This document shows positions 1-5,011 of a stretch of DNA of 8,065 nucleotides, in pieces. The position numbers were made by a program, and so were the translations under genes. The notes beneath the pieces were generated by a model. It ran no database searches. It had not been told where the DNA came from and worked only from the letters and a program-made list of their open reading frames with translations. Numbering within the stretch: position 1 is the first letter of the stretch; every line of letters starts with the position of its first letter. The stretch comes from Methanobacteriota archaeon (GTDB lineage Archaea > Thermoplasmatota > E2 > DHVEG-1), in contig CAIYYQ010000057.1 of NCBI GenBank assembly GCA_903930505.1, forward strand, positions 1 through 8,065. The letters run 5' to 3'.

Positions 1-482
1 AGAAACCAAATCCGTTTCCAAAATCCATTTATGAAAATGTTGCGTACGGGCCAAGGGTTCAAGGTGTGAATGATAAAAAAATTCTTGATAAAATCGTAGA
101 AAAAAGTCTCCATGATGCCGCATTATGGGATGAGGTACACGATCGGTTATATGAACCCGCTATGTCTCTATCTGGCGGACAGCAACAGAGGTTATGTATT
201 GCGCGTTCGCTAGCAATTGAACCTGAGATTATACTCATGGATGAACCATGTTCTGCTCTTGATCCGATTGCAACCGCGAAAATAGAGGATCTCATCTATG
301 ATCTAAAACAACATTATACGGTGATAATCGTTACTCATAACATGCAGCAGGCGGCACGGGTGAGCGAGTACGCAGCGTATATGTACCTGGGAAAACTTAT
401 TGAATACGGTGAGACAAAACAGATTTTTGAAAACCCGCGTGAGGAACTTACTGAGAATTATATCACGGGGAGATTTGGGTAG
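1..482 (+). CDS. pstB: Phosphate ABC transporter ATP-binding protein PstB (3' part)
   Basis: PstB is the cytoplasmic ATPase that drives phosphate import through the PstSCA complex. The 5' end is cut off by the window. The reading frame is open from base 3 and about 159 residues are visible. The visible part starts right after the Q-loop: bases 1-2 (AG) would complete a CAG glutamine codon, followed by KPNPFP, typical of PstB. Next come the ABC signature LSGGQQQR (about 168-191), Walker B plus D-loop [12 protein letters not shown] (about 234-270) and the H-loop THN (about 333-341). Walker A lies upstream of the window. A GTG at 66 could be taken for a start but lies inside the conserved ATPase core, so it is an internal valine. 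The stop TAG overlaps the ribosome site of phoU, 11 bases downstream, so the two are co-transcribed. The family call is firm; PstB is favoured over other ABC ATPases by KPNPFP and the phoU neighbour. Confidence 0.96.
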   Translation, partial: KPNPFPKSIYENVAYGPRVQGVNDKKILDKIVEKSLHDAALWDEVHDRLYEPAMSLSGGQQQRLCIARSLAIEPEIILMDEPCSALDPIATAKIEDLIYDLKQHYTVIIVTHNMQQAARVSEYAAYMYLGKLIEYGETKQIFENPREELTENYITGRFG

Positions 483-493
483 GTGAAGGTAAG

Positions 494-1144
494 ATGGTAC
501 AGAAATTTCATATAGAGTTAGAGGGGTTGAAAAAAGATGTGTTGAAGATGGGTGATCTTGCAACATCGATGCTATGCACCTCTGTTGAATCGTTGAAAAC
601 TCTTGATGTTGATAAGGCAGATTGGGTGCTTTCAAAGAAGAAAAAACTAGCGCAGATGAGTGTTGATCTTGAGGAGGAGGCGTTGCAGTTAATCGCATTA
701 TATCAACCAATGGCAAAGGACATGCGGACGATTGCATGTTGTCTGAGGATGATCATCTCCATTGATCGAATCGGCAGGTACGGGAAAGATATTGCAAAGG
801 TGACTAAGGAAATAGCGCCGGGGCCCCATATTAAAAAAATTATTAGTATCCCTCATATGAATGAGATCGTCTGCAAAATGATTCATGATGTTTTTTCTGC
901 GTTTCAAAACGGCGATCTTACCTTGTTAAAAGATTTTTCTGAGCGAGATGATGATGTCGATGAACTTCGGTATTCCATTTTCAGGGAATGCATTACGTAT
1001 ATGATGGAGGACCCAAAAAATATCACAATCTGCACGCATTATATTATGATTGCTCGGTATCTGGAACGCTGCGGGGATCATGCATGTAATATGGCTGAAC
1101 AAATCACCTACATGGTGACTGGAAAAAGGAAAGAGATTAAATGA
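494..1144 (+). CDS. phoU: Phosphate uptake regulator PhoU
   Basis: PhoU is a cytoplasmic all-helical protein that restrains Pst-dependent phosphate uptake and, in bacteria, links it to signalling. The 216 residues match the usual size for two three-helix PhoU repeats. The second repeat carries the metal-binding type motifs DDDVDELR (152-159) and ERCGDHACNMAE (191-202). In the first repeat the equivalent site reads IDRIGRYGKDIAKV (90-103), without the Asp of a GD pair; I recall this RIGRY form as common in archaeal PhoU. The start ATG at 494 follows GGTGA at 482-486 with seven bases between, and this site overlaps the pstB stop. The TGA stop at 1142-1144 overlaps the ATG of the arsenate reductase gene. 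No histidine kinase or PhoB-like regulator is visible, so how PhoU signals here is unknown. Confidence 0.95.
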   Translation: MVQKFHIELEGLKKDVLKMGDLATSMLCTSVESLKTLDVDKADWVLSKKKKLAQMSVDLEEEALQLIALYQPMAKDMRTIACCLRMIISIDRIGRYGKDIAKVTKEIAPGPHIKKIISIPHMNEIVCKMIHDVFSAFQNGDLTLLKDFSERDDDVDELRYSIFRECITYMMEDPKNITICTHYIMIARYLERCGDHACNMAEQITYMVTGKRKEIK

Positions 1145-1557
1145 AGAAGACGGTGTTGTTTCTCTGCACACATAATGCTGCTCGTTCGCAGATGGCGGAA
1201 GGATTACTCCGAAATATGTATGGAGACAGTTATGAAGTCTACAGTGCAGGCATCCAACCAATAGATGTTCATCCGTTTGCTATTGCAGCGATGAATGAAA
1301 TAGGAATCGATATATCCATGCATAGTTCAAAAAGTATTGAGGAGTTCCGAGGAAGACTGTTTGATTATGTTGTGACAGTGTGTGATCATGCAAAAGAAAG
1401 TTGTCCGTTTTTCCCTGGGGAAACAATCATTCACAAAGGATTTTCGGATCCTTCAGATATCTATGATTTTCGCTGTGTTAGAGATGATATAAAACAGTGG
1501 ATTACTGATATTTTTAGAAATATTCCTGAGAAGGCAAAATTTAAGATAAACGTATGA
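1141..1557 (+). CDS. arsC: Arsenate reductase, thioredoxin-coupled LMW-phosphatase type
   Basis: Likely reduces arsenate to arsenite in the cytoplasm. It has the low-molecular-weight tyrosine phosphatase fold. The P-loop CTHNAARS (Cys9, Arg15, Ser16) sits at the N-terminus. A redox pair Cys81 and Cys88 in VTVCDHAKESCP has the same spacing as the Cys82/Cys89 pair of Staphylococcus aureus ArsC. GFSDPSD near 100 supplies the general-acid Asp. The length of 138 residues is normal. These three cysteines argue for an arsenate reductase recycled by thioredoxin rather than a protein tyrosine phosphatase. The ATG overlaps the phoU stop as ATGA, so translation is probably coupled. The context makes sense because arsenate enters through phosphate importers. 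No arsenite exporter or ArsR-type repressor can be identified with confidence in the window. Confidence 0.9.
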   Translation: MKKTVLFLCTHNAARSQMAEGLLRNMYGDSYEVYSAGIQPIDVHPFAIAAMNEIGIDISMHSSKSIEEFRGRLFDYVVTVCDHAKESCPFFPGETIIHKGFSDPSDIYDFRCVRDDIKQWITDIFRNIPEKAKFKINV

Positions 1558-1586
1558 GATTTATTTCTGTAAATAATTAATAAATA

Positions 1587-1595
1587 AGGAGATGA
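1587..1595 (+). promoter_or_regulatory. Ribosome binding site that decides the start of the small membrane protein
   Basis: AGGAGATGA resembles the archaeal AGGTGA-type site. Three in-frame ATGs lie at 1592, 1595 and 1601. Only the one at 1601 has a normal gap from GGAG (nine bases), so it is the preferred start. The A/T-rich bases 1571-1586 just before it could be a weak TATA element, but this is unclear. Confidence 0.6.
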
Positions 1596-1600
1596 TGAAA

Positions 1601-1825
1601 ATGGCTGTAAATAAAAAATTGTTAGTTAAATCGATGGGACTTTCAGTATTAATCACTGCTTTTTTGCTTGTAATCTCATACGTTCCCATCTCGATTCTAT
1701 TGACGGAAAATGAAAAAGCTATCTTCCCATTCTATGCGTTAATAACGTCTGCCATTATTTTTTGTATATTAACCGCGGTTTTTTATTTTGATATACGAAA
1801 GGTGCTGGAAAACAAGTCGTTTTGA
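1601..1825 (+). CDS. Small two-helix membrane protein, unknown function
   Basis: I do not recognise the family. With the start at 1601 the protein has 74 residues; upstream in-frame ATGs at 1592 and 1595 would add up to three. It has a short basic N-terminus (NKKLLVK), a first membrane helix at roughly residues 10-32 (GLSVLITAFLLVISYVPI), a short acidic loop (ENEKA), a second helix at about 40-64 (FPFYALITSAIIFCILTAVF) and a charged tail (DIRKVLENKSF). The basic start and tail suggest both ends face the cytoplasm. It begins 43 bases after arsC and may be read from the pst-phoU-arsC transcript, but no motif ties it to arsenic or phosphate. The function is open. Confidence 0.72.
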   Translation: MAVNKKLLVKSMGLSVLITAFLLVISYVPISILLTENEKAIFPFYALITSAIIFCILTAVFYFDIRKVLENKSF

Positions 1826-1846
1826 TTACTTATCTGAGAAAAAATC

Positions 1847-1854
1847 TTTATAAT
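1847..1854 (+). promoter_or_regulatory. Archaeal TATA box for the DUF3795 gene (leaderless transcript)
   Basis: TTTATAAT follows an A-rich, BRE-like stretch (GAGAAAAAA, from about 1836). Its centre lies about 28 bases before the ATG at 1879, which would place transcription start within a few bases of the start codon. There is no Shine-Dalgarno sequence before 1879, as expected for a leaderless archaeal message. Confidence 0.68.
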
Positions 1855-1878
1855 TCATGTCGGGATTCCTTATCTTGA

Positions 1879-2331
1879 ATGAACGATGATTGTTCTGAAA
1901 AGATGAAGTTTATTGCTCCTTGTGGGATGAATTGTGGGATCTGTATTGCATATCTTCGTGAAAAAAAGAAATGCCCTGGTTGTAGGGGTAAAAATGAAAA
2001 TAAATCAATAAGTTGTATTAACTGCATTATTGTAAATTGCGAAGAGTTGAATAAAAATAATTATAGGTTTTGTTTTGAATGCGCAGAAATTCCGTGTAAA
2101 AGATTAAAAAATTTAGATAAACGATATCGTACGAAATATCATATGAGCATGCTTGACAATCTTACATATATAAAAGAGAAAGGTATCGAAGAATTTTTAG
2201 AAAAAGAAAAACAAAAATGGGGGTGCCCAATCTGCGGTGGTATGATCAGTTGTCATAATGGACTGTGCTATCATTGTGATATCGATCTGTTGAAAAAGAG
2301 GAGAAAATTAGTTGGGTGGGAAGAGGATTGA
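1879..2331 (+). CDS. DUF3795 cysteine-rich, probably zinc-binding protein
   Basis: This 150-residue protein belongs to the DUF3795 type, recognised from the opening APCGMNCGICIAYL followed by KKCPGCRG (residues 13-38). It is very rich in cysteine, arranged in CxxxCxxC and CxxC sets: Cys15/19/22, 33/36, 46/49/54 and 65/68/74. A C-terminal zinc-ribbon-like part follows (CPICGGMISCHNGLCYHCD, from about residue 115). The family is widespread in archaea and anaerobic bacteria but has no firm function; the cysteine layout suggests several zinc sites or iron-sulfur clusters. The middle is basic (RLKNLDKRYRTKYH). The ATG at 1879 fits the TATA box just upstream; Met9 is the only nearby alternative. 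The extra C-terminal ribbon extends beyond the core DUF3795 motif. Confidence 0.85.
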   Translation: MNDDCSEKMKFIAPCGMNCGICIAYLREKKKCPGCRGKNENKSISCINCIIVNCEELNKNNYRFCFECAEIPCKRLKNLDKRYRTKYHMSMLDNLTYIKEKGIEEFLEKEKQKWGCPICGGMISCHNGLCYHCDIDLLKKRRKLVGWEED

Positions 2332-2368
2332 AAAAAATATGAGAAATGATTTAAGGAAAAAGGTGTTT

Positions 2369-2375
2369 GAGGTGA
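2369..2375 (+). promoter_or_regulatory. Strong Shine-Dalgarno site
   Basis: GAGGTGA matches the 3' end of archaeal 16S rRNA and lies three bases before the ATG at 2379, which fixes that start. No clear TATA box lies in the 47 bases after the DUF3795 stop, so this gene is probably read from the DUF3795 transcript. Confidence 0.65.
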
Positions 2376-2378
2376 ACT

Positions 2379-2849
2379 ATGACTGAAGAGATATGTTGCC
2401 CGCAGTTTGATCCAAAGCCATGGGATGGAAAACTGTTTGAATGGAACAACAAGAAATTCATCAAAGATAAGGTTTCTACTTTTTTGAATATACCACTGAA
2501 TTTTGGTTCCGTGATGAAACGACTTGATGAAAACGTACGGAATGCAGATGCAACAATGCCTGATTTTGTGTGTTTATCTGATCATACGTCAAAGTGGAAT
2601 ATGAATTTGTATCTTGCTGTGGATAAGGATATCCCAAATGCGAATAATGTGACGTTGAGTGGAAAATATTTAAGTAAGGTCTATGAAGGTCCTTTTAAGG
2701 ACACAGGGAAATGGTGTAAGGATTTTCAACAGTATGCCCAGAGTAAAAATGTGACTGTGGTAAAATGGTATATGTGGTATACAACCTGTCCGAAATGCGC
2801 AAAGAAATATGGGAAGAATTATGTGGTAATTGTCGCTGAGATAAAATAA
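2379..2849 (+). CDS. Conserved cytoplasmic protein, GyrI-like C-terminal part (often annotated hydrolase)
   Basis: This 156-residue soluble protein has no signal peptide or membrane segment. It resembles a conserved archaeal/bacterial family usually labelled only as hydrolase. Recognisable blocks are CPQFDPKPWDGK (7-18), the acid-tryptophan stretch PDFVCLSDHTSKWNMNLYLAVDK (61-83) and SGKYLSKVYEGPFKDTGKWCKDF (94-116). The last resembles the YxGP...W element of GyrI-like small-molecule-binding domains. It ends with WYTTCPKCAKKYGKNYVV (133-150), whose CxxC, perhaps with Cys6/Cys7, could bind metal. No catalytic triad is evident, so the hydrolase label is not supported by the sequence. It lies between the DUF3795 and alkyltransferase-like genes. 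A ligand-binding role is inference from the fold resemblance only. Confidence 0.7.
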   Translation: MTEEICCPQFDPKPWDGKLFEWNNKKFIKDKVSTFLNIPLNFGSVMKRLDENVRNADATMPDFVCLSDHTSKWNMNLYLAVDKDIPNANNVTLSGKYLSKVYEGPFKDTGKWCKDFQQYAQSKNVTVVKWYMWYTTCPKCAKKYGKNYVVIVAEIK

Positions 2850-2875
2850 TAGAATATGTTGCCTCAGGAAAAACA

Positions 2876-2950
2876 ATGAAACATCTTGAATTTTACTCGT
2901 TGAAAGAAATAAACAAGCAGAGAATAGCTGAGTTGTTATTACTTATATAA
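2876..2950 (+). CDS. Possible 24-residue small ORF, doubtful
   Basis: A short frame starts at ATG 2876, preceded six bases earlier by AGGA (2866-2869), and ends at TAA 2948-2950. It would encode MKHLEFYSLKEINKQRIAELLLLI, written here as two parts: MKHLEFYSLKEINKQ then RIAELLLLI. It looks like an amphipathic helix, and its stop lies inside the TATA box of the next gene. It could be a real small protein, a remnant of a larger gene, or chance. No family is recognised. Confidence 0.18.
   Translation: MKHLEFYSLKEINKQRIAELLLLI
2943..2950 (+). promoter_or_regulatory. Archaeal TATA box for the alkyltransferase-like gene
   Basis: TTATATAA is followed by an A-tract. Its centre lies about 29 bases before the TTG start at 2976, predicting a transcript start near 2971-2973 with almost no leader. 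An SD-like AGGGG at 2961-2965 would then be left out of this message and would act only on transcripts from further upstream. Confidence 0.55.
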
Positions 2951-2975
2951 AAAAAAAATAAGGGGTTGAAATGAT

Positions 2976-3473
2976 TTGAGTTATAAAAAGAAATCCTGGC
3001 AGGATAAACTTGCTGATAAAAAGAATCTTCCGAAAATACTGAAGTTAGAAGAGAAATTTCCTTGTTACAACGCGGTTCATAAAATGGGTGCAAATGCAGG
3101 CGATGACGTAGTTCTTGTTAACCCCAGTGAGATTATTGACATCATGAAAAAAGTACCAAAAAGGAAACTTATTACGATTGCTGAGATATGTAAAAACATC
3201 GCAAAAAAACATAAGGTTCAAGGATGTTGTTCTCTTACCACAGGGATTTTTATTATGACTGCAGCAAATGCTACAGAAGAAGCCGCACGAGATGGAAAAG
3301 ATTTAAACATTCCATATTGGAGAACATTAAAAGCAGACGGGTTCCTTAACGAGAAATATCCAGGTGGAGCAATAACACAAAAAAAATTGTTAGAAAACGA
3401 AGGGTACACCATAGAAAAAAAAGGAAAAAGATTTGTTGTTCAAAACTACGAGAATTATCTCTACAACATATAA
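2976..3473 (+). CDS. MGMT-family alkyltransferase-like protein, TTG start
   Basis: This 165-residue protein contains the DNA-binding domain of O6-alkylguanine-DNA alkyltransferases. It shows the helix-turn-helix region KLITIAEICKNIAKKH (64-79), the helix TTGIFIMTAANATEEAA (88-104), and the block IPYWRTLKADGFLNEKYPGG (112-131), which lines up with the active site IPCHRVV..DG.L..Y.GG. The reactive cysteine is absent: PCHR reads PYWR (Pro113-Arg116). It should therefore not transfer alkyl groups; by analogy with ATL proteins (Cys to Trp) it may bind damaged DNA and recruit repair. The start must be TTG 2976, because an in-frame TGA sits at 2967-2969 and the next Met is residue 37. SD-like AGGGG lies at 2961-2965. 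The N-terminal block SWQDKLADKKNLPK is typical of this subfamily as I recall it. DNA binding is inference. Confidence 0.82.
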   Translation: MSYKKKSWQDKLADKKNLPKILKLEEKFPCYNAVHKMGANAGDDVVLVNPSEIIDIMKKVPKRKLITIAEICKNIAKKHKVQGCCSLTTGIFIMTAANATEEAARDGKDLNIPYWRTLKADGFLNEKYPGGAITQKKLLENEGYTIEKKGKRFVVQNYENYLYNI

Positions 3474-3518
3474 CAATTATGAGCAATTATTTGTTGAACA
3501 ATGAATATTTGAAACGAA

Positions 3519-3539
3519 CATTTGTTTTACTTTTCTTAA
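3519..3539 (+). terminator. Possible T-rich terminator after the alkyltransferase-like gene
   Basis: The stretch ATTTGTTTTACTTTTCTTAA, about 45 bases after the stop at 3473, has two T4 runs and no strong hairpin. Archaeal termination commonly occurs at such T-rich stretches. The evidence is only compositional. Confidence 0.3.
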
Positions 3540-3570
3540 GAATATATTAAAATACTCATAGAGAAAATAA

Positions 3571-3578
3571 TATAAATA
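3571..3578 (+). promoter_or_regulatory. Archaeal TATA box for the secreted protein gene
   Basis: TATAAATA is preceded by the purine-rich BRE-like GAGAAAATAA (3561-3570). Transcription would start near 3600-3602, leaving a leader of about 32 bases that contains two SD-like sites. Confidence 0.65.
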
Positions 3579-3609
3579 AAAAAAATAATAGGGGGTACTA
3601 ATAAATAAT

Positions 3610-3627
3610 AAGGAGAATACACGGAGG
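3610..3627 (+). promoter_or_regulatory. Double Shine-Dalgarno leader
   Basis: AAGGAG (3610-3614 region) and GGAGG (3623-3627) lie in the same short leader. The second, six bases before the ATG at 3634, is the functional one by spacing. The first resembles the AATAAATAAGGAG leader before the small membrane protein at 1601. Strong promoter and strong site suggest high expression. Confidence 0.55.
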
Positions 3628-3633
3628 AATGAA

Positions 3634-4302
3634 ATGAAAAAAATGACACCATTATATGTAATAGGCACGATACTGCTCTTTGTGGGACTGACCGCAAGTC
3701 CTGTTCTTGCTGCCCAGAATAATGTAAATACTGTTACGTTCTCATTCGTCGAAGAGGACCGATTACAGTCAACACAAACCCTGACATTAACGGAAACAGA
3801 ACTGCAGGATTTCAATCAGCTTTTCACCGAAGCAACGGAGAAAATAAAATCTGCACCTGATTACGCAACAGCGCTATCCATTGTTGAAGATTACATTAAT
3901 GGATGCTGCGGCAGCCATGCGAAACTAAAAAACGTTTTCATGTTTCTTATGAGAAACATGTTCAATTCCGGAACATCCCACCCGTCAATACGACAGAACG
4001 TGATGGTTATGAGCTCCGGGTTTACCAATGCACCGCTATCACTACGTGGAACACATATGAACATGCATCGAGCATTGACTGTTTGGCTTTATACTGTGAA
4101 CTCAAATCTGTTTGTAAAAAGCACGACCATAATTGTTGATCCCTACCCATTTAATGTCAAAACCCTTACCAGCAGACAGTGCGGTATGATGAGAGGATTC
4201 ACTGGTTTGTACATCACCCAATACAGTACGACTGCACATAAGGATTTCACATACTTTATTGGATCAGCGAAAAACGCGATGGGATTTGATTTCTCCATAT
4301 AA
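3634..4302 (+). CDS. Secreted protein of unknown function
   Basis: I do not recognise the family. The 222 residues begin with a Sec signal peptide: MKKM, a hydrophobic core at about 6-22 and a likely cleavage after Ala26 or Ala27 (SPVLAAQN). The mature part opens with a beta-rich stretch (NTVTFSFVEEDRLQSTQTLTLTE split at residues 33-55), then helical DFNQLFTEATEKIKS (59-73). A Cys91-Cys92 pair and Cys183 are the only cysteines. There is no lipobox, no C-terminal membrane anchor and no PGF-type sorting tail, so it should be released or loosely bound outside the membrane. It has its own promoter and strong ribosome site, and it ends in a hairpin-T-tract that overlaps the stop, so it is probably a single-gene transcript. 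No motif links it to phosphate. Confidence 0.75.
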   Translation: MKKMTPLYVIGTILLFVGLTASPVLAAQNNVNTVTFSFVEEDRLQSTQTLTLTETELQDFNQLFTEATEKIKSAPDYATALSIVEDYINGCCGSHAKLKNVFMFLMRNMFNSGTSHPSIRQNVMVMSSGFTNAPLSLRGTHMNMHRALTVWLYTVNSNLFVKSTTIIVDPYPFNVKTLTSRQCGMMRGFTGLYITQYSTTAHKDFTYFIGSAKNAMGFDFSI

Positions 4303-4329
4303 ACATCCCATCATTTTTTTCTTTTTTTT
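4278..4329 (+). terminator. Hairpin plus T-tract terminator spanning the stop codon
   Basis: An exact 8-base inverted repeat, GATGGGAT (4278-4285) and ATCCCATC (4305-4312), encloses a 19-base loop holding the TAA stop (4300-4302). It is followed by T7 (4314-4320), C and T8 (4322-4329). It looks like a bacterial intrinsic terminator; in archaea the T-tract alone may suffice. Confidence 0.65.
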
Positions 4330-4375
4330 AATCAACAAGTAATTAGGGAATTATTTACTGGACTATCAAACATAA

Positions 4376-4396
4376 TAAAAATAGGAAAAAGAAGAG
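4376..4396 (-). terminator. T-rich terminator for the minus-strand genes
   Basis: Read on the minus strand, the bases just after the stop at 4400 give TTCTTTTTCCTATTTTTATT, with two T5 runs and no clear hairpin. With the hairpin terminator at 4278-4329 it separates the convergent transcripts. Confidence 0.4.
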
Positions 4397-4399
4397 ATA

Positions 4400-4654
4400 T
4401 CATCGTAAGAACTGAATATATTTCACCAGATTACTTCCTTCAAGATACTGTTCTGTGAGTCTTTCTGCAGTTACCTCATCGATTCCTTGACCGAGAAGTT
4501 CACGATGAAAGATTGATCCGCCTTTTTTCGCAGTGCTTTTAAACCGCAGAAATGACCCACCGAACCGGAGGATCATCCCAGGAAGCAACGGCAAGATCAT
4601 ACCAAATATCTTTATCGTGTTTGGGTTCATCTTTTCTGTAGAATGTTCAGCCAT
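4400..4654 (-). CDS. Small protein with hydrophobic helix, paralogue of upstream neighbour
   Basis: This 84-residue protein matches no family I can name. It has a polar N-terminus (MAEHSTEKMNPNT), a hydrophobic, glycine-rich stretch at about 14-36 (IKIFGMILPLLPGMILRFGG) that could be a membrane or buried helix, a basic linker (KSTAKKGG) and a C-terminal part FHRELLGQGIDEVTAERLTEQYLEG (about 49-73). That last part aligns with FYKELKGAGMTDEQAFDLTRQYMST of the protein encoded just upstream (4681-4962), and NP..IK...PG aligns with DP..IK...PG, so the two look like diverged duplicates. The ATG at 4654 has only a weak SD and lies 26 bases after the neighbour's stop, suggesting one transcript. The difference is that this copy has turned its N-terminal helix hydrophobic. 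Confidence 0.68.
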   Translation of the reverse strand: MAEHSTEKMNPNTIKIFGMILPLLPGMILRFGGSFLRFKSTAKKGGSIFHRELLGQGIDEVTAERLTEQYLEGSNLVKYIQFLR

Positions 4655-4680
4655 AATCGCGTTCTCTATATGATGTGAAG

Positions 4681-4962
4681 TTAGTCGTGATTGTCGTGCA
4701 CAGAAAAATTCTTGAACATGTTGCCAAGGTTCAGCGTAGACATATACTGCCGTGTCAGATCAAAAGCCTGTTCATCGGTCATCCCAGCGCCTTTAAGCTC
4801 CTTATAAAAGATTGCTGCGGCTTCTGCGTATTGTTTCGCGCTTTTTGGACCATACAAAAGCTCACTAAGTTGCTTGAGAAGCCCAGGGATTTTCTCTGAG
4901 ACAACATCCAATATTTCCTTTATTTTTTCCGGGTCTGGCATTCCTTCATGATGATTGTTCAT
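4681..4962 (-). CDS. Small helical cytoplasmic protein downstream of a winged-helix regulator
   Basis: I cannot name the family with confidence, though similar short archaeal proteins exist as far as I recall. Using the ATG at 4962 the protein has 93 residues; GGAGGA (4971-4976) precedes it by eight bases. A longer frame from about 5010 lacks such a site and runs through the gap behind the regulator gene, so it is rejected. The protein is mostly helical: PEKIKEILDVVSEKIPGLLKQLSELLYG (about 11-38), KQYAEAAAIFYKELKGAG (43-60) and TDEQAFDLTRQYMSTLNLGNMF (62-83). The histidine-containing ends (NNHHEG and VHDNHD) might bind metal, but this is a guess. It is a paralogue of the next gene and lies 49 bases after the winged-helix gene, probably in the same operon. 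Confidence 0.72.
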   Translation of the reverse strand: MNNHHEGMPDPEKIKEILDVVSEKIPGLLKQLSELLYGPKSAKQYAEAAAIFYKELKGAGMTDEQAFDLTRQYMSTLNLGNMFKNFSVHDNHD

Positions 4963-5011
4963 TTTTTTATTCCTCCTTAATACATTTTTAAACAATAGCA
5001 CGGTGGTCATG

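Noticed and set aside
66..68. GTG as the start of a 138-residue ABC ATPase
   Set aside because: The frame is open to the left edge and encodes the conserved PstB sequence after the Q-loop, so the gene begins outside the window.
303..737. 144-residue minus-strand frame opposite pstB and phoU
   Set aside because: It lies wholly antisense to two well-supported genes and has no recognisable protein features.
1558..1600. Own promoter for the two-helix membrane protein
   Set aside because: The A/T-rich stretch is compatible with a TATA box, but the predicted start would remove the good SD, so transcription from the pst operon is at least as likely.
3903..4139. 78-residue frame inside the secreted protein gene
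   Set aside because: It overlaps the longer gene in another frame and has no ribosome site or family resemblance.
4963..5010. N-terminal extension of the 93-residue small protein
   Set aside because: The added 16 residues have no ribosome site before them, while the ATG at 4962 has GGAGGA at eight bases.
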